Part shown: positions 51,776 through 60,616 of the stretch, piece by piece
Layout of the letters: each line of letters opens with the position of its first letter
Position numbering within the stretch: position 1 is the first letter of the stretch
Assembly: GCA_025356335.1 (NCBI GenBank)
Contig: JANXUF010000133.1
Location: 62,001-126,000 of the forward strand
Reading direction: 5' to 3'
Length of the DNA stretch: 64,000 nucleotides
Source: Actinomycetes bacterium
Lineage (GTDB): Bacteria > Actinomycetota > Acidimicrobiia > Acidimicrobiales > Ilumatobacteraceae
Notes under the pieces: generated by a model
The model's database searches: none
What the model saw: the letters and a program-made list of their open reading frames with translations, nothing else
What the model was told of the DNA's origin: nothing
Made by a program: the position numbers and the translations under genes

Positions 51776-52872
51776 GCCGTCACCCCCTGCTGTGTGAGGT
51801 GGTGTTCGACGGCGTGCGCAGCGCGCTGCTGGGTCCGTTTGTCGACCCATCGTCCGGACGCCTCGTTGACGATGACCACGCTGAGCACGATGACCCCTTC
51901 GATGATCTGAACGATTTCCTGCGGCACCTTGATCAGGCCGAGCTTCGTCGCCGATGCCGCCAACAGGCCGAACAGCAGCGCCGACAGGACGATGCCGATC
52001 GGATGGTTCCGTCCGAGCAGGGCGACGGCGATACCGAGGAATCCGATGCCGTCGACGAAACCCTGCGACGAGTAGGCGTGGGAGTCACCAAGGGTCTGCT
52101 GCATGCCGATGAATCCGGCGACAGCACCGGAGAGCAGCAACGCCGTGACGATCATCCGCTTACTACTGATTCCCGACGTCTTGGCAGCGACATCGTTGTG
52201 GCCGGATGCGCGGAGGCGGAAACCGAAACGGCTCTTGAAGACGACGATCCAGTAGGCGAAGACGACGAGCAGGGCGACGATGAAGAACCCGTTGAGCTGA
52301 TCCTTGACGATGTCGGGCATCCACCCGCTTCGGGGAATCGGCCGGGTGGTGACGTTCTGGCTGTTGCCCTGGGTGTAGCGGAAGTAGGTGTTGAACAGCC
52401 AGGCGGCGAGCGAGATGGCGATGGCGTTGAGCATGATCGTGGCGATGACTTCGTTGACGCCGCGGCGGACCTTCATGAAGGCGGCGATACCTGCCCATGC
52501 CGCCCCGCAGATGCAGGCGACGGCGAGTTCAACGGCGACATGGAGCGGCGCGGGAAGGAAGCCGATGCGTGTACCGACGATCGCCGTCACGAGCGCAGCG
52601 ATGCGGTACTGACCCTCGACGCCGATGTTGAAAAGGTTCATCTTGAACCCGAGAGCGACGGCACAGCCGGCGAACATCAGCGGGGTGGCACGCTGGATGG
52701 CGTCGTACTGGATACGCCGCTCGCCTGCTGCGTCCCACATCGTCTGGTACACGTGGCTCGGGCTACGCCCGGTGAGCAGCAGGATGATCCCGCAGATCAC
52801 GAGAGCGAACAGCACCGCAGCGACCGAACTCGCAGCCGTGACACCGATGCGTTGCAACTTCTGGCGATCCAT
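51772..52872 (-). CDS. ABC transporter permease, BMP/nucleoside-type (first permease)
   Basis: NupP/YufP-type permease, 366 residues, with about eight to ten membrane segments; marks are ALGFKMNLFNIGVEGQYRIAA-like (FKMNLFNIGVEGQYRIA) and RRGVNEVIATIMLN. Its start overlaps the ATPase stop by one base (TGATG) and its stop overlaps the second permease start. It forms the membrane channel together with that permease. Confidence 0.92.
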   Translation of the reverse strand: MDRQKLQRIGVTAASSVAAVLFALVICGIILLLTGRSPSHVYQTMWDAAGERRIQYDAIQRATPLMFAGCAVALGFKMNLFNIGVEGQYRIAALVTAIVGTRIGFLPAPLHVAVELAVACICGAAWAGIAAFMKVRRGVNEVIATIMLNAIAISLAAWLFNTYFRYTQGNSQNVTTRPIPRSGWMPDIVKDQLNGFFIVALLVVFAYWIVVFKSRFGFRLRASGHNDVAAKTSGISSKRMIVTALLLSGAVAGFIGMQQTLGDSHAYSSQGFVDGIGFLGIAVALLGRNHPIGIVLSALLFGLLAASATKLGLIKVPQEIVQIIEGVIVLSVVIVNEASGRWVDKRTQQRAAHAVEHHLTQQGVTA

Positions 52873-54428
52873 CAGGCCGCGGCCTCCTGACGGGTGCCGG
52901 TCATGTAGAGACCCAACAGTTCCGGCGTCGCTTGTGCCGGCGTGAGCCTGGCGGTGATCATCCCGTCGAACATCACGACGATGACGTCGGACAGAGCGAT
53001 CAGCTCCTCGAGGTCCGCCGACAGCAGGAGCACCCCCATGCCGGCGTCCCGCGCCGTCCGCAGCCTCGCCCAGATGGCGTTCTGAGCGCCGATATCGACA
53101 CCGCGGGTCGGATGGGCGGCGATCAGAACAGACGGGTTGTTGACGAGTTCGCGTCCGACGATCAGTTTCTGCTGGTTGCCTCCTGACAGCGCGAACGCCG
53201 GGACGTCCTCTCCCGGTGTTCGCACGTCGAAGTCGTGGATGATTTCGCGACAATCGGCCTGAGAGCCGCGGACGTTGATCAACGGACCGATGTTGAACTT
53301 CGGCTGCGACTCTCGGCCGAGCATCGTGTTCTCCCAGAGCGGGCTGGAGAGCATCAACGCCTCGCGGTGGCGATCGAAGGGGATGTAGCCGATTCCCGCA
53401 TCTTTGCGGTGGCGGACGGTTTCATGGGTGACGTCGTTGCCGTCGAGGACGATCGTGCCGGCGGTCAGCGGCATCAACCCGAGGATCCCTTCGCACAACT
53501 CGAACTGTCCGTTGCCTTCCACTCCGGCGACGCCGACGATCTCGCCCTCGTGCACGTCGATGTCTATGTCCTGGAACACGTATTTCTGGCTGCCTGGCCC
53601 CACGACCTTGGCGGAAGCACCATTGACCTCCAAGCGGACCGCTGCACCGATCTTCGTGACTCTGGGGATCGGTTTCGGCAACTCGGAACCCACCATCATC
53701 TCGCCGAGTCTCGAGCGGGTGATCGAATCCGGGGTGACCGTCCCGACCGTCGTGCCCTGGCGGATCACCGTGATCTCGTCGGAAACAGCGAGTACCTCGT
53801 CCAGTTTGTGGGAGATGAAGATCACGGTTGCCCCGCCGGCAACGAGCACCTTCAGCGTCTCGAACAGCTCGTCGACTTCCTGCGGCACGAGGACGGCGGT
53901 CGGTTCGTCGAGAATCAGGATGTTCGCACCCCGGTACAGCACCTTGAGAATTTCGACTCGCTGTCGCTGGCCGACACCGAGGGCCGACAGCGGAGCGTCG
54001 AGGTCGACATGCGCACCGATCTGCTTGGCGAGTGCTGCGACTTTTGCCGTGCCCTCCGCATGGCGGATGACACCGCGACGAGCGGGTTCCGCTCCGAGGA
54101 TGACGTTCTCCAGGACCGTCAGATTGTCGGCGAGCATGAAGTGCTGGTGAACCATGCCGATGCCCACAGCGATGGCCTCCGCCGGCGACTTGAAATGCAC
54201 CTGCTGGCCGTTGACGTGGATCGTGCCGGCTTCGGGTTGATGCATCCCGTACAGCGTGTTCATCAGCGTCGATTTGCCGGCACCGTTCTCGCCGACGATC
54301 GCATGAATCGTTCCCTTGCGCACCTTCAGAGAGACGTCGTGGTTGGCGATCACGCCAGGAAACCGCTTCTCGATCCCTTCGAGTTCGACTGCGTACGGCT
54401 GCTCAGTGTTCGGCTCAGCAGTGGTCAT
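52872..54428 (-). CDS. ABC transporter ATP-binding protein with two ATPase domains (nucleoside type)
   Basis: NupO/YufO-like double ATPase of 518 residues. The first domain has Walker A GENGAGKST (46-54), LGVGQRQRVEIL and LILDEPTAVL. The second has a degenerate Walker A (GVEGNGQ) but a good signature LSGGNQQKLIVGREL, which is normal for the sugar/nucleoside group. It is transcribed after the binding-protein gene, across a gap with a strong hairpin, and before the two permeases. Confidence 0.94.
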   Translation of the reverse strand: MTTAEPNTEQPYAVELEGIEKRFPGVIANHDVSLKVRKGTIHAIVGENGAGKSTLMNTLYGMHQPEAGTIHVNGQQVHFKSPAEAIAVGIGMVHQHFMLADNLTVLENVILGAEPARRGVIRHAEGTAKVAALAKQIGAHVDLDAPLSALGVGQRQRVEILKVLYRGANILILDEPTAVLVPQEVDELFETLKVLVAGGATVIFISHKLDEVLAVSDEITVIRQGTTVGTVTPDSITRSRLGEMMVGSELPKPIPRVTKIGAAVRLEVNGASAKVVGPGSQKYVFQDIDIDVHEGEIVGVAGVEGNGQFELCEGILGLMPLTAGTIVLDGNDVTHETVRHRKDAGIGYIPFDRHREALMLSSPLWENTMLGRESQPKFNIGPLINVRGSQADCREIIHDFDVRTPGEDVPAFALSGGNQQKLIVGRELVNNPSVLIAAHPTRGVDIGAQNAIWARLRTARDAGMGVLLLSADLEELIALSDVIVVMFDGMITARLTPAQATPELLGLYMTGTRQEAAA

Positions 54429-54490
54429 TCAGATTCCTTCTCAGGTGGTCGGAGCCGATCGGCGAGGATGCTCGGTGAGGGGGAAATAGT

Positions 54491-54522
54491 CGAGAGCCCA
54501 GGGCCTGCGCCCTGGGCTCTCG
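54491..54522. terminator. strong hairpin between the binding-protein and ATPase genes
   Basis: CGAGAGCCCAGGGC and GCCCTGGGCTCTCG form a perfect 14-bp stem with a CTGC loop in the 188-base gap. On the transcribed (minus) strand it is followed by ACTATTTCC, a weak T-run. It may act as a partial terminator or as an RNA stabiliser that keeps binding-protein mRNA in excess. Nothing else is evident in this gap. Confidence 0.6.
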
Positions 54523-54616
54523 GATAGTACATCTCCAACGTGTCAGGTGAGACACGCGGAATCGACGGTCGCGTGACACCGCCACGCCGTCGGTTACGTG
54601 ATCGGTCGTCGTCTCC

Positions 54617-55801
54617 TTACTTGGCGGGAACGACGATCTTGCCGCTGATGATGTCAGCCTTGTAGCCGTCGAGCTTGGCCTTGATGTCATCGACATAGCC
54701 GCCGGAGGTTGCGTATCCGACGCCGTCGTTCGCCAGGCTGAAGGTACACACAGCACCCTTCGTCGCGCCTTGCCCGACGGCCCTGATCGTGTCGTAGGTG
54801 GCGACATCGACATGCTTCACCATCGAGGTGAGGATGTGCTTCTGCTGAGCCGGCGTCGCCGTCAGGTACTGGTCGGAGTCGACACCGATCGCCCACTTGC
54901 CATCGCCTGCGGCGACAGCAGCGTCGATCGTGCCGTTTCCGGAACCGCCTGCTGCGCTGTAGATCACGTCGGCGCCGGAGGTGTACCAGCCCGTTGCGAT
55001 TTCCTTGGCCTTGTCAGGTGAGGTCCAGGCGGCGTTGTCGCCGGCGGCACCGAGGTACTTGCTCTCGATGATGATCTTCGAGTTGACGGCCTTGGCACCG
55101 GCGTCGTAGCCGGCCTCGAAGTTGTGGATCAGGTCGATGTCCTGGCCACCGATGAAGCCGATGTGGCCCGACTTCGACTTCAGCGCTGCTGCGGCACCGA
55201 CGAGGAACGAGCCCTCGTTGGCGGCGAAGACGAGGCTGAAGATGTTGGCGTTGGCGCCCGGCGGGACGTCGTCGACGATGCCGTACATCGTCTTCGGGTT
55301 GGCAGCTGCGATCTTCAGCAGGTCGGTCTCGAAGAGGAAGCCGACGGCGATGATCGGGTTGTCACCGTTGCCGGACAATGTCGTCAGGTTCGGGTTGCGG
55401 TCGTCGCCGGTCTTCGCTTCGAGCTCGTCGATAGTGACGCCGAGGCCGGTCTTGGCGGCGTCTGCACCGCGGGCTGCGGAGTCATTGAAGGTTCCGTCGC
55501 CGCGTCCGCCGGTGTCATAGGCGATGCCTGCCTTGGAGCCCTTGGTGACGGTTCCGGTCGGGTTGCCGAAGCAGTCCGGCAGCTTGCCGCCGAAGGTGGT
55601 TCCACCGCTGCTGGTGCCGCCAGCGGTCGAGCCGGCAGTGGTGGCGCCCGCAGCGGATCCGGCAGTAGCAGCGGTCGTGGCAGTGCCGCCTTTGGTCGTG
55701 GCCGTTGTTGATGTGGTCTTTGCACTGCTACCGCATGCTGCGGCTGCAAGGCCAAGGACCACGGCGAGCGATGCGACGCGGAGTCGCTTGCTGTAACGCA
55801 T
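54617..55801 (-). CDS. BMP-family nucleoside-binding lipoprotein
   Basis: Substrate-binding lipoprotein of the basic-membrane-protein (Med/BmpA) family, which bind purine nucleosides. It has 394 residues. A signal peptide ends at the lipobox LAAAAC with lipidated Cys23, then a Thr/Ala/Gly/Ser-rich linker (about 26-72) typical of actinobacterial surface lipoproteins. The binding domain follows, with IAYDTGGRGDGTFNDSA (near 93-109), IGFIGGQDIDLIHNFEAGY and DVIYSAAGGSGNG. A strong Shine-Dalgarno (AGGGGGAG) precedes the ATG. Adjacent adenosine deaminase supports a nucleoside ligand. Confidence 0.92.
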   Translation of the reverse strand: MRYSKRLRVASLAVVLGLAAAACGSSAKTTSTTATTKGGTATTAATAGSAAGATTAGSTAGGTSSGGTTFGGKLPDCFGNPTGTVTKGSKAGIAYDTGGRGDGTFNDSAARGADAAKTGLGVTIDELEAKTGDDRNPNLTTLSGNGDNPIIAVGFLFETDLLKIAAANPKTMYGIVDDVPPGANANIFSLVFAANEGSFLVGAAAALKSKSGHIGFIGGQDIDLIHNFEAGYDAGAKAVNSKIIIESKYLGAAGDNAAWTSPDKAKEIATGWYTSGADVIYSAAGGSGNGTIDAAVAAGDGKWAIGVDSDQYLTATPAQQKHILTSMVKHVDVATYDTIRAVGQGATKGAVCTFSLANDGVGYATSGGYVDDIKAKLDGYKADIISGKIVVPAK

Positions 55802-55900
55802 GATTTTCTCCCCCTTGGGGTGGGTATGTAGGAAGGTCGAAACGTTAGCGCACCTTGGACGGCATCGGTGTTACGCGAATGTGAACCCCCGATCCGCCCG

Positions 55901-57373
55901 ATGACGTCGCCTACCATCGTCGGCACTGTGTTGTTCGTAGCGCGCGAGTTCGCCGTTTTCTTCCTGATCGTGCTGCCGATCGCCTGGTTGCTTCGCCAGC
56001 GGCCGGTTGCCTGGAAGATGTTCATGCTCGCTGCCAGCCTGTTCTTCTACGGCTGGTGGCGCCACGGTGCGAACAACGCCGACTGGTCTTTTCTCGGTAC
56101 GAGTTGGGTGCCGCGCTACGCGTGCTACCTGTTGATCTTTGCGCTCGTCAACTATCTGCTCGGCAACCTCGCACACACCGCCGCCGCCAGGTTGGCGGTC
56201 ACTTCCGCCTGCGTGTTCGACCTCGGGGCGCTGTTCTATTTCAAGTACTTCGTCTGGACTGCGAGCACGCTCAACAGCATGTTCGGGACGAGCCTGCAGC
56301 TCGACACGATCATCCTGCCGATCGGGGTGTCGTTCATCGCCTTCCAAGGACTCGGCTACGTCATCGACGTCAGCCGGGGCACGACTGCACCGGTCGACAT
56401 GCTCGACTTCTTCACCTACCTCTTCTTCTTCCCGCATGTCGTCGCCGGACCACTGGTGCGGGTCACCGAATTCGTGCCGCAACTCCACCGGCGCGCAGAC
56501 CCACGCCATGTCGAGGCGACCCGCGCGTTCACGCTGATCGCCTCCGGCTTCGTCAAGAAGGTCATCATCTCGTGGCTGATCGCCGACTGGATCGTCAGGC
56601 CGGTCTTCGCCAACCCCAAGGGGTACGGGGCGCTCGACAACATCGTGGCGATGTACGGCTTCGCCGTGCAGATCTACTGTGATTTCTCCGGTTACACGGA
56701 CATTGCCATCGGTCTGGCGTTGTTGCTCGGCATCCAGTTCCCGCAGAACTTCAACCGCCCGTACCGGGCGTTGAGCATCCAGGACTTCTGGCGTCGCTGG
56801 CACATGACCCTGTCGCGGTGGCTTCGCGATTACCTGTACATCGGACTCGGCGGCAACCGACGCGGTGAGAGGCGCATGTACGTCAACCTCTTCCTGACGA
56901 TGCTCATCGGCGGACTATGGCACGGTGCCGATTGGACGTTCGTGATCTGGGGAGCGATCCACGGCGGTGCGCTGGTCATCGAACGATTCCTCACTGGCGC
57001 CAGGCCGGTGCCCGCTGGACCAGGGGCGGTCGTCCGCTGGTTCATCACCTTCAACGTCGTCTGTTTCGGCTGGGTTTTCTTCAATGCAGGACTGACAGGC
57101 GGCGGATTCACCGTTGCCAAGGACGTGCTGACGCAGATGGTCACCGGCTGGGGAACGCCGTCGACACTCGTCAACGGCGGCGTCCTGCTGCTCATCGCTG
57201 TCGTCCTCGCCTCGCAGTTCGTCCCGGAGGGCCTCGGCCGCCGTCTCGTCCGTGATCTCTCGGCGGCGAATCCGCTGACTCAGACCGCCCTGATCGGCGT
57301 CGGTCTCGGGGCTACGATGATCGCCTGCTACCACTGGGGTAGCACCGCCGACTTCATCTACTTCAGCTTCTGA
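55901..57373 (+). CDS. MBOAT-family O-acyltransferase (AlgI-like)
   Basis: Multi-pass membrane O-acyltransferase of about 490 residues. The family core is clear: FQGLGYVIDVSRG (near 132-144), FFPHVVAGPLVRVTEF, a QIYCDFSGYTDIAIG segment, NFNRPYRALSIQDFWRRWH and the catalytic-His segment GGLWHGADWTFVIWG. The ATG at 55901 is used; a GTG at 55928 (VLFVAREFAVFF) matches the usual family start better and may be the true one. The stop overlaps the start of the DUF459 gene. The pair probably adds acyl groups to an exported polymer or lipid. Confidence 0.92.
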   Translation: MTSPTIVGTVLFVAREFAVFFLIVLPIAWLLRQRPVAWKMFMLAASLFFYGWWRHGANNADWSFLGTSWVPRYACYLLIFALVNYLLGNLAHTAAARLAVTSACVFDLGALFYFKYFVWTASTLNSMFGTSLQLDTIILPIGVSFIAFQGLGYVIDVSRGTTAPVDMLDFFTYLFFFPHVVAGPLVRVTEFVPQLHRRADPRHVEATRAFTLIASGFVKKVIISWLIADWIVRPVFANPKGYGALDNIVAMYGFAVQIYCDFSGYTDIAIGLALLLGIQFPQNFNRPYRALSIQDFWRRWHMTLSRWLRDYLYIGLGGNRRGERRMYVNLFLTMLIGGLWHGADWTFVIWGAIHGGALVIERFLTGARPVPAGPGAVVRWFITFNVVCFGWVFFNAGLTGGGFTVAKDVLTQMVTGWGTPSTLVNGGVLLLIAVVLASQFVPEGLGRRLVRDLSAANPLTQTALIGVGLGATMIACYHWGSTADFIYFSF

Positions 57374-58350
57374 TGCAGGACTACGTGACCCCAACTCCAC
57401 CACGACGACGTCGGCGGACCGGTATCCCGGCACTGTTCGCCGTCGTGGCCTCGTTGATGGCCGTCGCGATGGTCGGCGCGGCGTCGACGACTGGATTCCT
57501 CTCGCACAAGGGTGGTGGTGTGGGGAATGCGCTCGACGCCCTCGTGCCGGCGTCGACGGTGCAGCGGTCGCCGGCGACGACCCCGGCCGAGGTGCCGGCC
57601 GATACGACGGCCGGCGCCGTCGTCGATACCGAACAGGCGACGACTACGGTCGCGCCGACGACGGCGGCCCCGTTCGCCGACAAGAACACCGTTCCGACCA
57701 AGGACGATCCAGCGCGGCTGTACATCGCAGGCGACTCGGATGCCGGCAATCTCGGACCCCCGCTCGAACGCCAGGTGCAGGACACCGGCGTCGTCATCTC
57801 GAAGCTGTTCTACAAGGTGTCGACCGGCCTCAGCCGCCCGGATTTCTACGACTGGCCGGCAAAACTGAAGACCGATGTCGAGTCGTACCATCCCGATCTC
57901 GTGGTGGTCACCTTCGGAGGCAACGATGCCCAGGACCTGATCATCAACGGTGTCGACTATCCGGTGACCGCCCCGGAATGGGCGGCAGAATACGGCCGGC
58001 GGGTCGGCGTGGTGATGGACTATCTGTCAGCAGACGGCCGCACACTGTTCTGGGTGGGCATCCCTGATGCCTCGTCGGCCTCGTTCAATGCGCGCCTGCA
58101 GATCCTGCGTGACGTGACGATGGCCGAAGCCGCCAAGCGTCCCGACGTCGTCTACATCGACGCATGGACACGCTTCACCGGCATCGATGGCAGTTACGCC
58201 GACTACATCGTCGATCCCGTCACTCATCAGGGCGTCAATGTTCGCGCCTCCGATGGCTTCCACCTCAACGTCGCCGGCGCAAAAATCCTGTCCTACGACG
58301 TCGCCGCCGCCATCAAGAAGGAACTGATCGCCCGCGGCGCCCCGCTGTGA
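57373..58350 (+). CDS. SGNH-hydrolase-like exported protein (DUF459)
   Basis: A 325-residue protein with an N-terminal membrane anchor or signal (ALFAVVASLMAVAMVGAA, about 20-37), a Thr/Ala/Pro-rich linker and an extracellular SGNH domain. The blocks are GDSDAG (nucleophile Ser near 119), FGGNDAQD (near 181) and DGFHLN (Asp-x-x-His near 300). It is coupled to the MBOAT gene by TGATG. In AlgI/AlgX-like pairs such a protein completes the acyl transfer outside the cell; that is the likely role here. The polymer is not known. Confidence 0.88.
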   Translation: MQDYVTPTPPRRRRRTGIPALFAVVASLMAVAMVGAASTTGFLSHKGGGVGNALDALVPASTVQRSPATTPAEVPADTTAGAVVDTEQATTTVAPTTAAPFADKNTVPTKDDPARLYIAGDSDAGNLGPPLERQVQDTGVVISKLFYKVSTGLSRPDFYDWPAKLKTDVESYHPDLVVVTFGGNDAQDLIINGVDYPVTAPEWAAEYGRRVGVVMDYLSADGRTLFWVGIPDASSASFNARLQILRDVTMAEAAKRPDVVYIDAWTRFTGIDGSYADYIVDPVTHQGVNVRASDGFHLNVAGAKILSYDVAAAIKKELIARGAPL

Positions 58351-58439
58351 CCCTGCTCAGCCGGCCGTCGCCGGCGCATTTGTGGAGTTGAGCCATCTTG
58401 CGCTGGCGTTGTGCGGGCACGCCGAGGAGGGGACCTGGG

Positions 58440-59042
58440 TCAGTCGTCGGCGGGGAGGAACTTGACGTCGAGGTCGCCGAGCTTGACGAGCATCGAGGCG
58501 ATCCAGCCGCCCATCGCTCCGAAGTGCTCGTCCAACGATTTGCTCGAGCCGTCGGCAAGCGTTTCCTCTGCCAACTCGTACAGCCCTTCGTAGTCGACCT
58601 CGACGGCGTACTCCGGTTCCTCGGCGGCGTCGTCGAGATAGCCGATCTCGACGGTCGCCCCGGCGCGTTCCAGTCGTTCCGAACCGATCGGCGGACTCGA
58701 CGCCGGCAGCACGCCGAGCACAGCCTGCGGTGTCGGCTGGGCGAGCAGGCGCTGGACACGGAAGACGATTTCGATCTGGATCGTCGGTGCCTCCTCGAAG
58801 ATCTCCTCGACGTACCAACGTCGGTAGGCGGTCTGGCTCCATGTCGGCCAGACGAAGCTGATGTGCGCAACGATGCGTGGCGGGCTGCCTTCGCCCGGCA
58901 GGCCGTAACTCGTCTCCCAACTCAGATCGCCGAGCAGCACATCGGACTGGAAATGCTCTTCGAAGGCCTGGCGTTCGAGGAACGCGCCCTCGAAGGCGTC
59001 GCGTAGCGCACTGATGGCGTCGGTGAAGACATGATCGAGCAT
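58440..59042 (-). CDS. uncharacterised acidic protein
   Basis: A 200-residue acidic protein I do not recognise. It starts MLDHVFTDAISALRDAFEG, has aromatic-rich middle segments (FVWPTWSQTAYRRWYVEEIF) and a strand-rich part (TIQIEIVFRVQRLL), and ends KLGDLDVKFLPADD. There is no signal peptide or membrane segment. Coding is supported by high third-position GC and a sensible protein composition. It follows the Nudix gene by 12 bases on the same strand, so the two are probably cotranscribed. Confidence 0.72.
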   Translation of the reverse strand: MLDHVFTDAISALRDAFEGAFLERQAFEEHFQSDVLLGDLSWETSYGLPGEGSPPRIVAHISFVWPTWSQTAYRRWYVEEIFEEAPTIQIEIVFRVQRLLAQPTPQAVLGVLPASSPPIGSERLERAGATVEIGYLDDAAEEPEYAVEVDYEGLYELAEETLADGSSKSLDEHFGAMGGWIASMLVKLGDLDVKFLPADD

Positions 59043-59054
59043 GGCCTGTCGACG

Positions 59055-59717
59055 CTACTGGGGCGCGGGACCCCTGAGGTAGCGCATCGGTCCGTCGCTC
59101 GGGCTCAGCAAACGGTGCAACTCAGCGCCGGGGTCGGGATCGCCGGACTCGTAGCTGCTGTCGCCTGCCCACAGCAGCACGCTCGGCCCGGTCGTGGATG
59201 CCCTGGTCACGAAGCGTTCGACAACATGGCTGCGGTTGTCGACGATCGACTGCCACGTCGGATGCGCGCTGAGTTGCGTCAGGGTGACGAAGGTCGGCGG
59301 GGCGATCGGGCGAAGGCTGTCTGCGGCGGCGGCTGCCGAGGTCCATCGGTACCCGACGATCTCGTGACCGTCGACGACAGGTTCCTCACCGCGCCACAGC
59401 GAGACGAAGAACCACGTCAGAAAGCGCTTGGGGACGATGACCGGCGGTGACCAGTGGGACCAGGCGACCATCGTTGCGGGGTCCAACTGCAGATTGACTT
59501 CCTCCGAGGCTTCGCGGGCGGCGGCCGACCTCGCCCGTTCGATCTCGTCGTCTCCGGCGTCGTCGTCATCGACTCGCCCGCCGGGAAACACCCACATGTT
59601 GGCGAACTGCCCATGGTCGCTGCGCTGCAGCATCAGCACTTCGAGCCCGGCGTCGCCATCTCGCACGACGACGGCGGTCGCTGCGGCGAATTCCTGACGC
59701 ACAACGGGATCTGCCAT
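59055..59717 (-). CDS. Nudix hydrolase
   Basis: Nudix-fold pyrophosphohydrolase of 220 residues. The Nudix box is FPGGRVDDDD...AAAREASEEVNL (about 44-75): the REASEEV catalytic part is complete, and the distance from Gly-Gly to it is lengthened by an acidic insert, as in the NUDT19/coenzyme-A-type group. The start MADPVVRQEF is preferred over a GTG three codons upstream. The substrate is unknown (CoA derivative or nucleotide). Confidence 0.88.
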   Translation of the reverse strand: MADPVVRQEFAAATAVVVRDGDAGLEVLMLQRSDHGQFANMWVFPGGRVDDDDAGDDEIERARSAAAREASEEVNLQLDPATMVAWSHWSPPVIVPKRFLTWFFVSLWRGEEPVVDGHEIVGYRWTSAAAAADSLRPIAPPTFVTLTQLSAHPTWQSIVDNRSHVVERFVTRASTTGPSVLLWAGDSSYESGDPDPGAELHRLLSPSDGPMRYLRGPAPQ

Positions 59718-59826
59718 ACCGGTCACCGTAACCGTCGGTGGCGGTCAATCGCCAACGGAGTCGGTCAAGCGTACGTTCGCAGTGACCGGGGTTGCCGGCG
59801 ATCGCTATCTCGGTCATGATCTGGCG

Positions 59827-60573
59827 ATGGCAGCGGTGCAAGCGGAGACGTTCAGTGTGCGGGCCCACAATCTCGCAGAACATGCCCGCAACGCGATACA
59901 CACCGATGCCGGCGCCCGAGCTGCCGGGTTTCCCCTTGCGCTCGTTGCCGGAGTGACGACGTACGCCTATCTGACGCATCCCCCTGCAGCGCTGTGGGGA
60001 CTGGATTGGGTGCGATCCGGTGGCGGCGAGGTGCGCTTCATGCGGCCGGTGTTCGAACACGACCTGCTCGACTGCGTGCCGCACGTCGGTGCTGACGGAA
60101 CCACACTCGTGATCGACGGGTGTGTCGGCGAGGGGGATCGGCCCCGAGCTGTTTTCAGCGCCGTTGCTGCGTGCGGAGTGACACCGCCACCGCTGGATGG
60201 CGGTGAACGCCTGCGACCAATGTCCATCGAGCTGACGGGCGAGTGGGGAGACTACGGCGCGCGGGCGGGTGACACGCTGGCGATCTATGCCGAGCATGGC
60301 ATCGTCCATCCGGCCGTGTGGCCGGCGCTGGCGAACGCTGTCGTCCATACGCAGCTTGCCCGTGGATCGTGGATCCACACCCGCAGCATCGTTCGCCATC
60401 ACGCGCTCGTCCCGATCTCCGCCGTGGCGGTGGTCAGCGCAGCAGTTGTCGACCGCTTCAAACGCACGGGCGAACGGGTCGTTCTCGATGTCAGGATCGA
60501 GGTCGACGGTGCGCTCGTCGCCAGCCTCGAACACGAAGCGATCATCGCCCTCGGCACGAGCTCAGGCGCATGA
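59827..60573 (+). CDS. hotdog-fold (MaoC-like) protein
   Basis: A 248-residue double-hotdog protein. The N-terminal half has HNLAEHARNAIHTDAGARAA (near 13-32), then GFPLALVAGVTTYAYL and VRFMRPVFEHDLLDC, the pattern of MaoC/FAS1-like dehydratase domains with a candidate His/Asp pair. Start at MAAVQAETF fits the fold; GTG at 59782 would add 15 residues. The stop overlaps the first ATG of the PH-domain gene. Expected ligand is an acyl thioester; reaction unknown. Confidence 0.78.
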   Translation: MAAVQAETFSVRAHNLAEHARNAIHTDAGARAAGFPLALVAGVTTYAYLTHPPAALWGLDWVRSGGGEVRFMRPVFEHDLLDCVPHVGADGTTLVIDGCVGEGDRPRAVFSAVAACGVTPPPLDGGERLRPMSIELTGEWGDYGARAGDTLAIYAEHGIVHPAVWPALANAVVHTQLARGSWIHTRSIVRHHALVPISAVAVVSAAVVDRFKRTGERVVLDVRIEVDGALVASLEHEAIIALGTSSGA

Positions 60574-60616
60574 CCCAGTTCAGGCGCATGACCGAGTTCA
60601 GGCGTATGACCCAGCG
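60563..60616. repeat. three 18-bp tandem repeats over the start of the PH-domain gene
   Basis: CAGGCGCATGACCCAGTT and two near copies (60581-60598, 60599-60616) sit head to tail across the junction of two genes. Each contains an in-frame ATG (60570, 60588, 60606), so the reader gains the N-terminus MTQFRR-MTEFRR-MTQREA. Confidence 0.9.
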
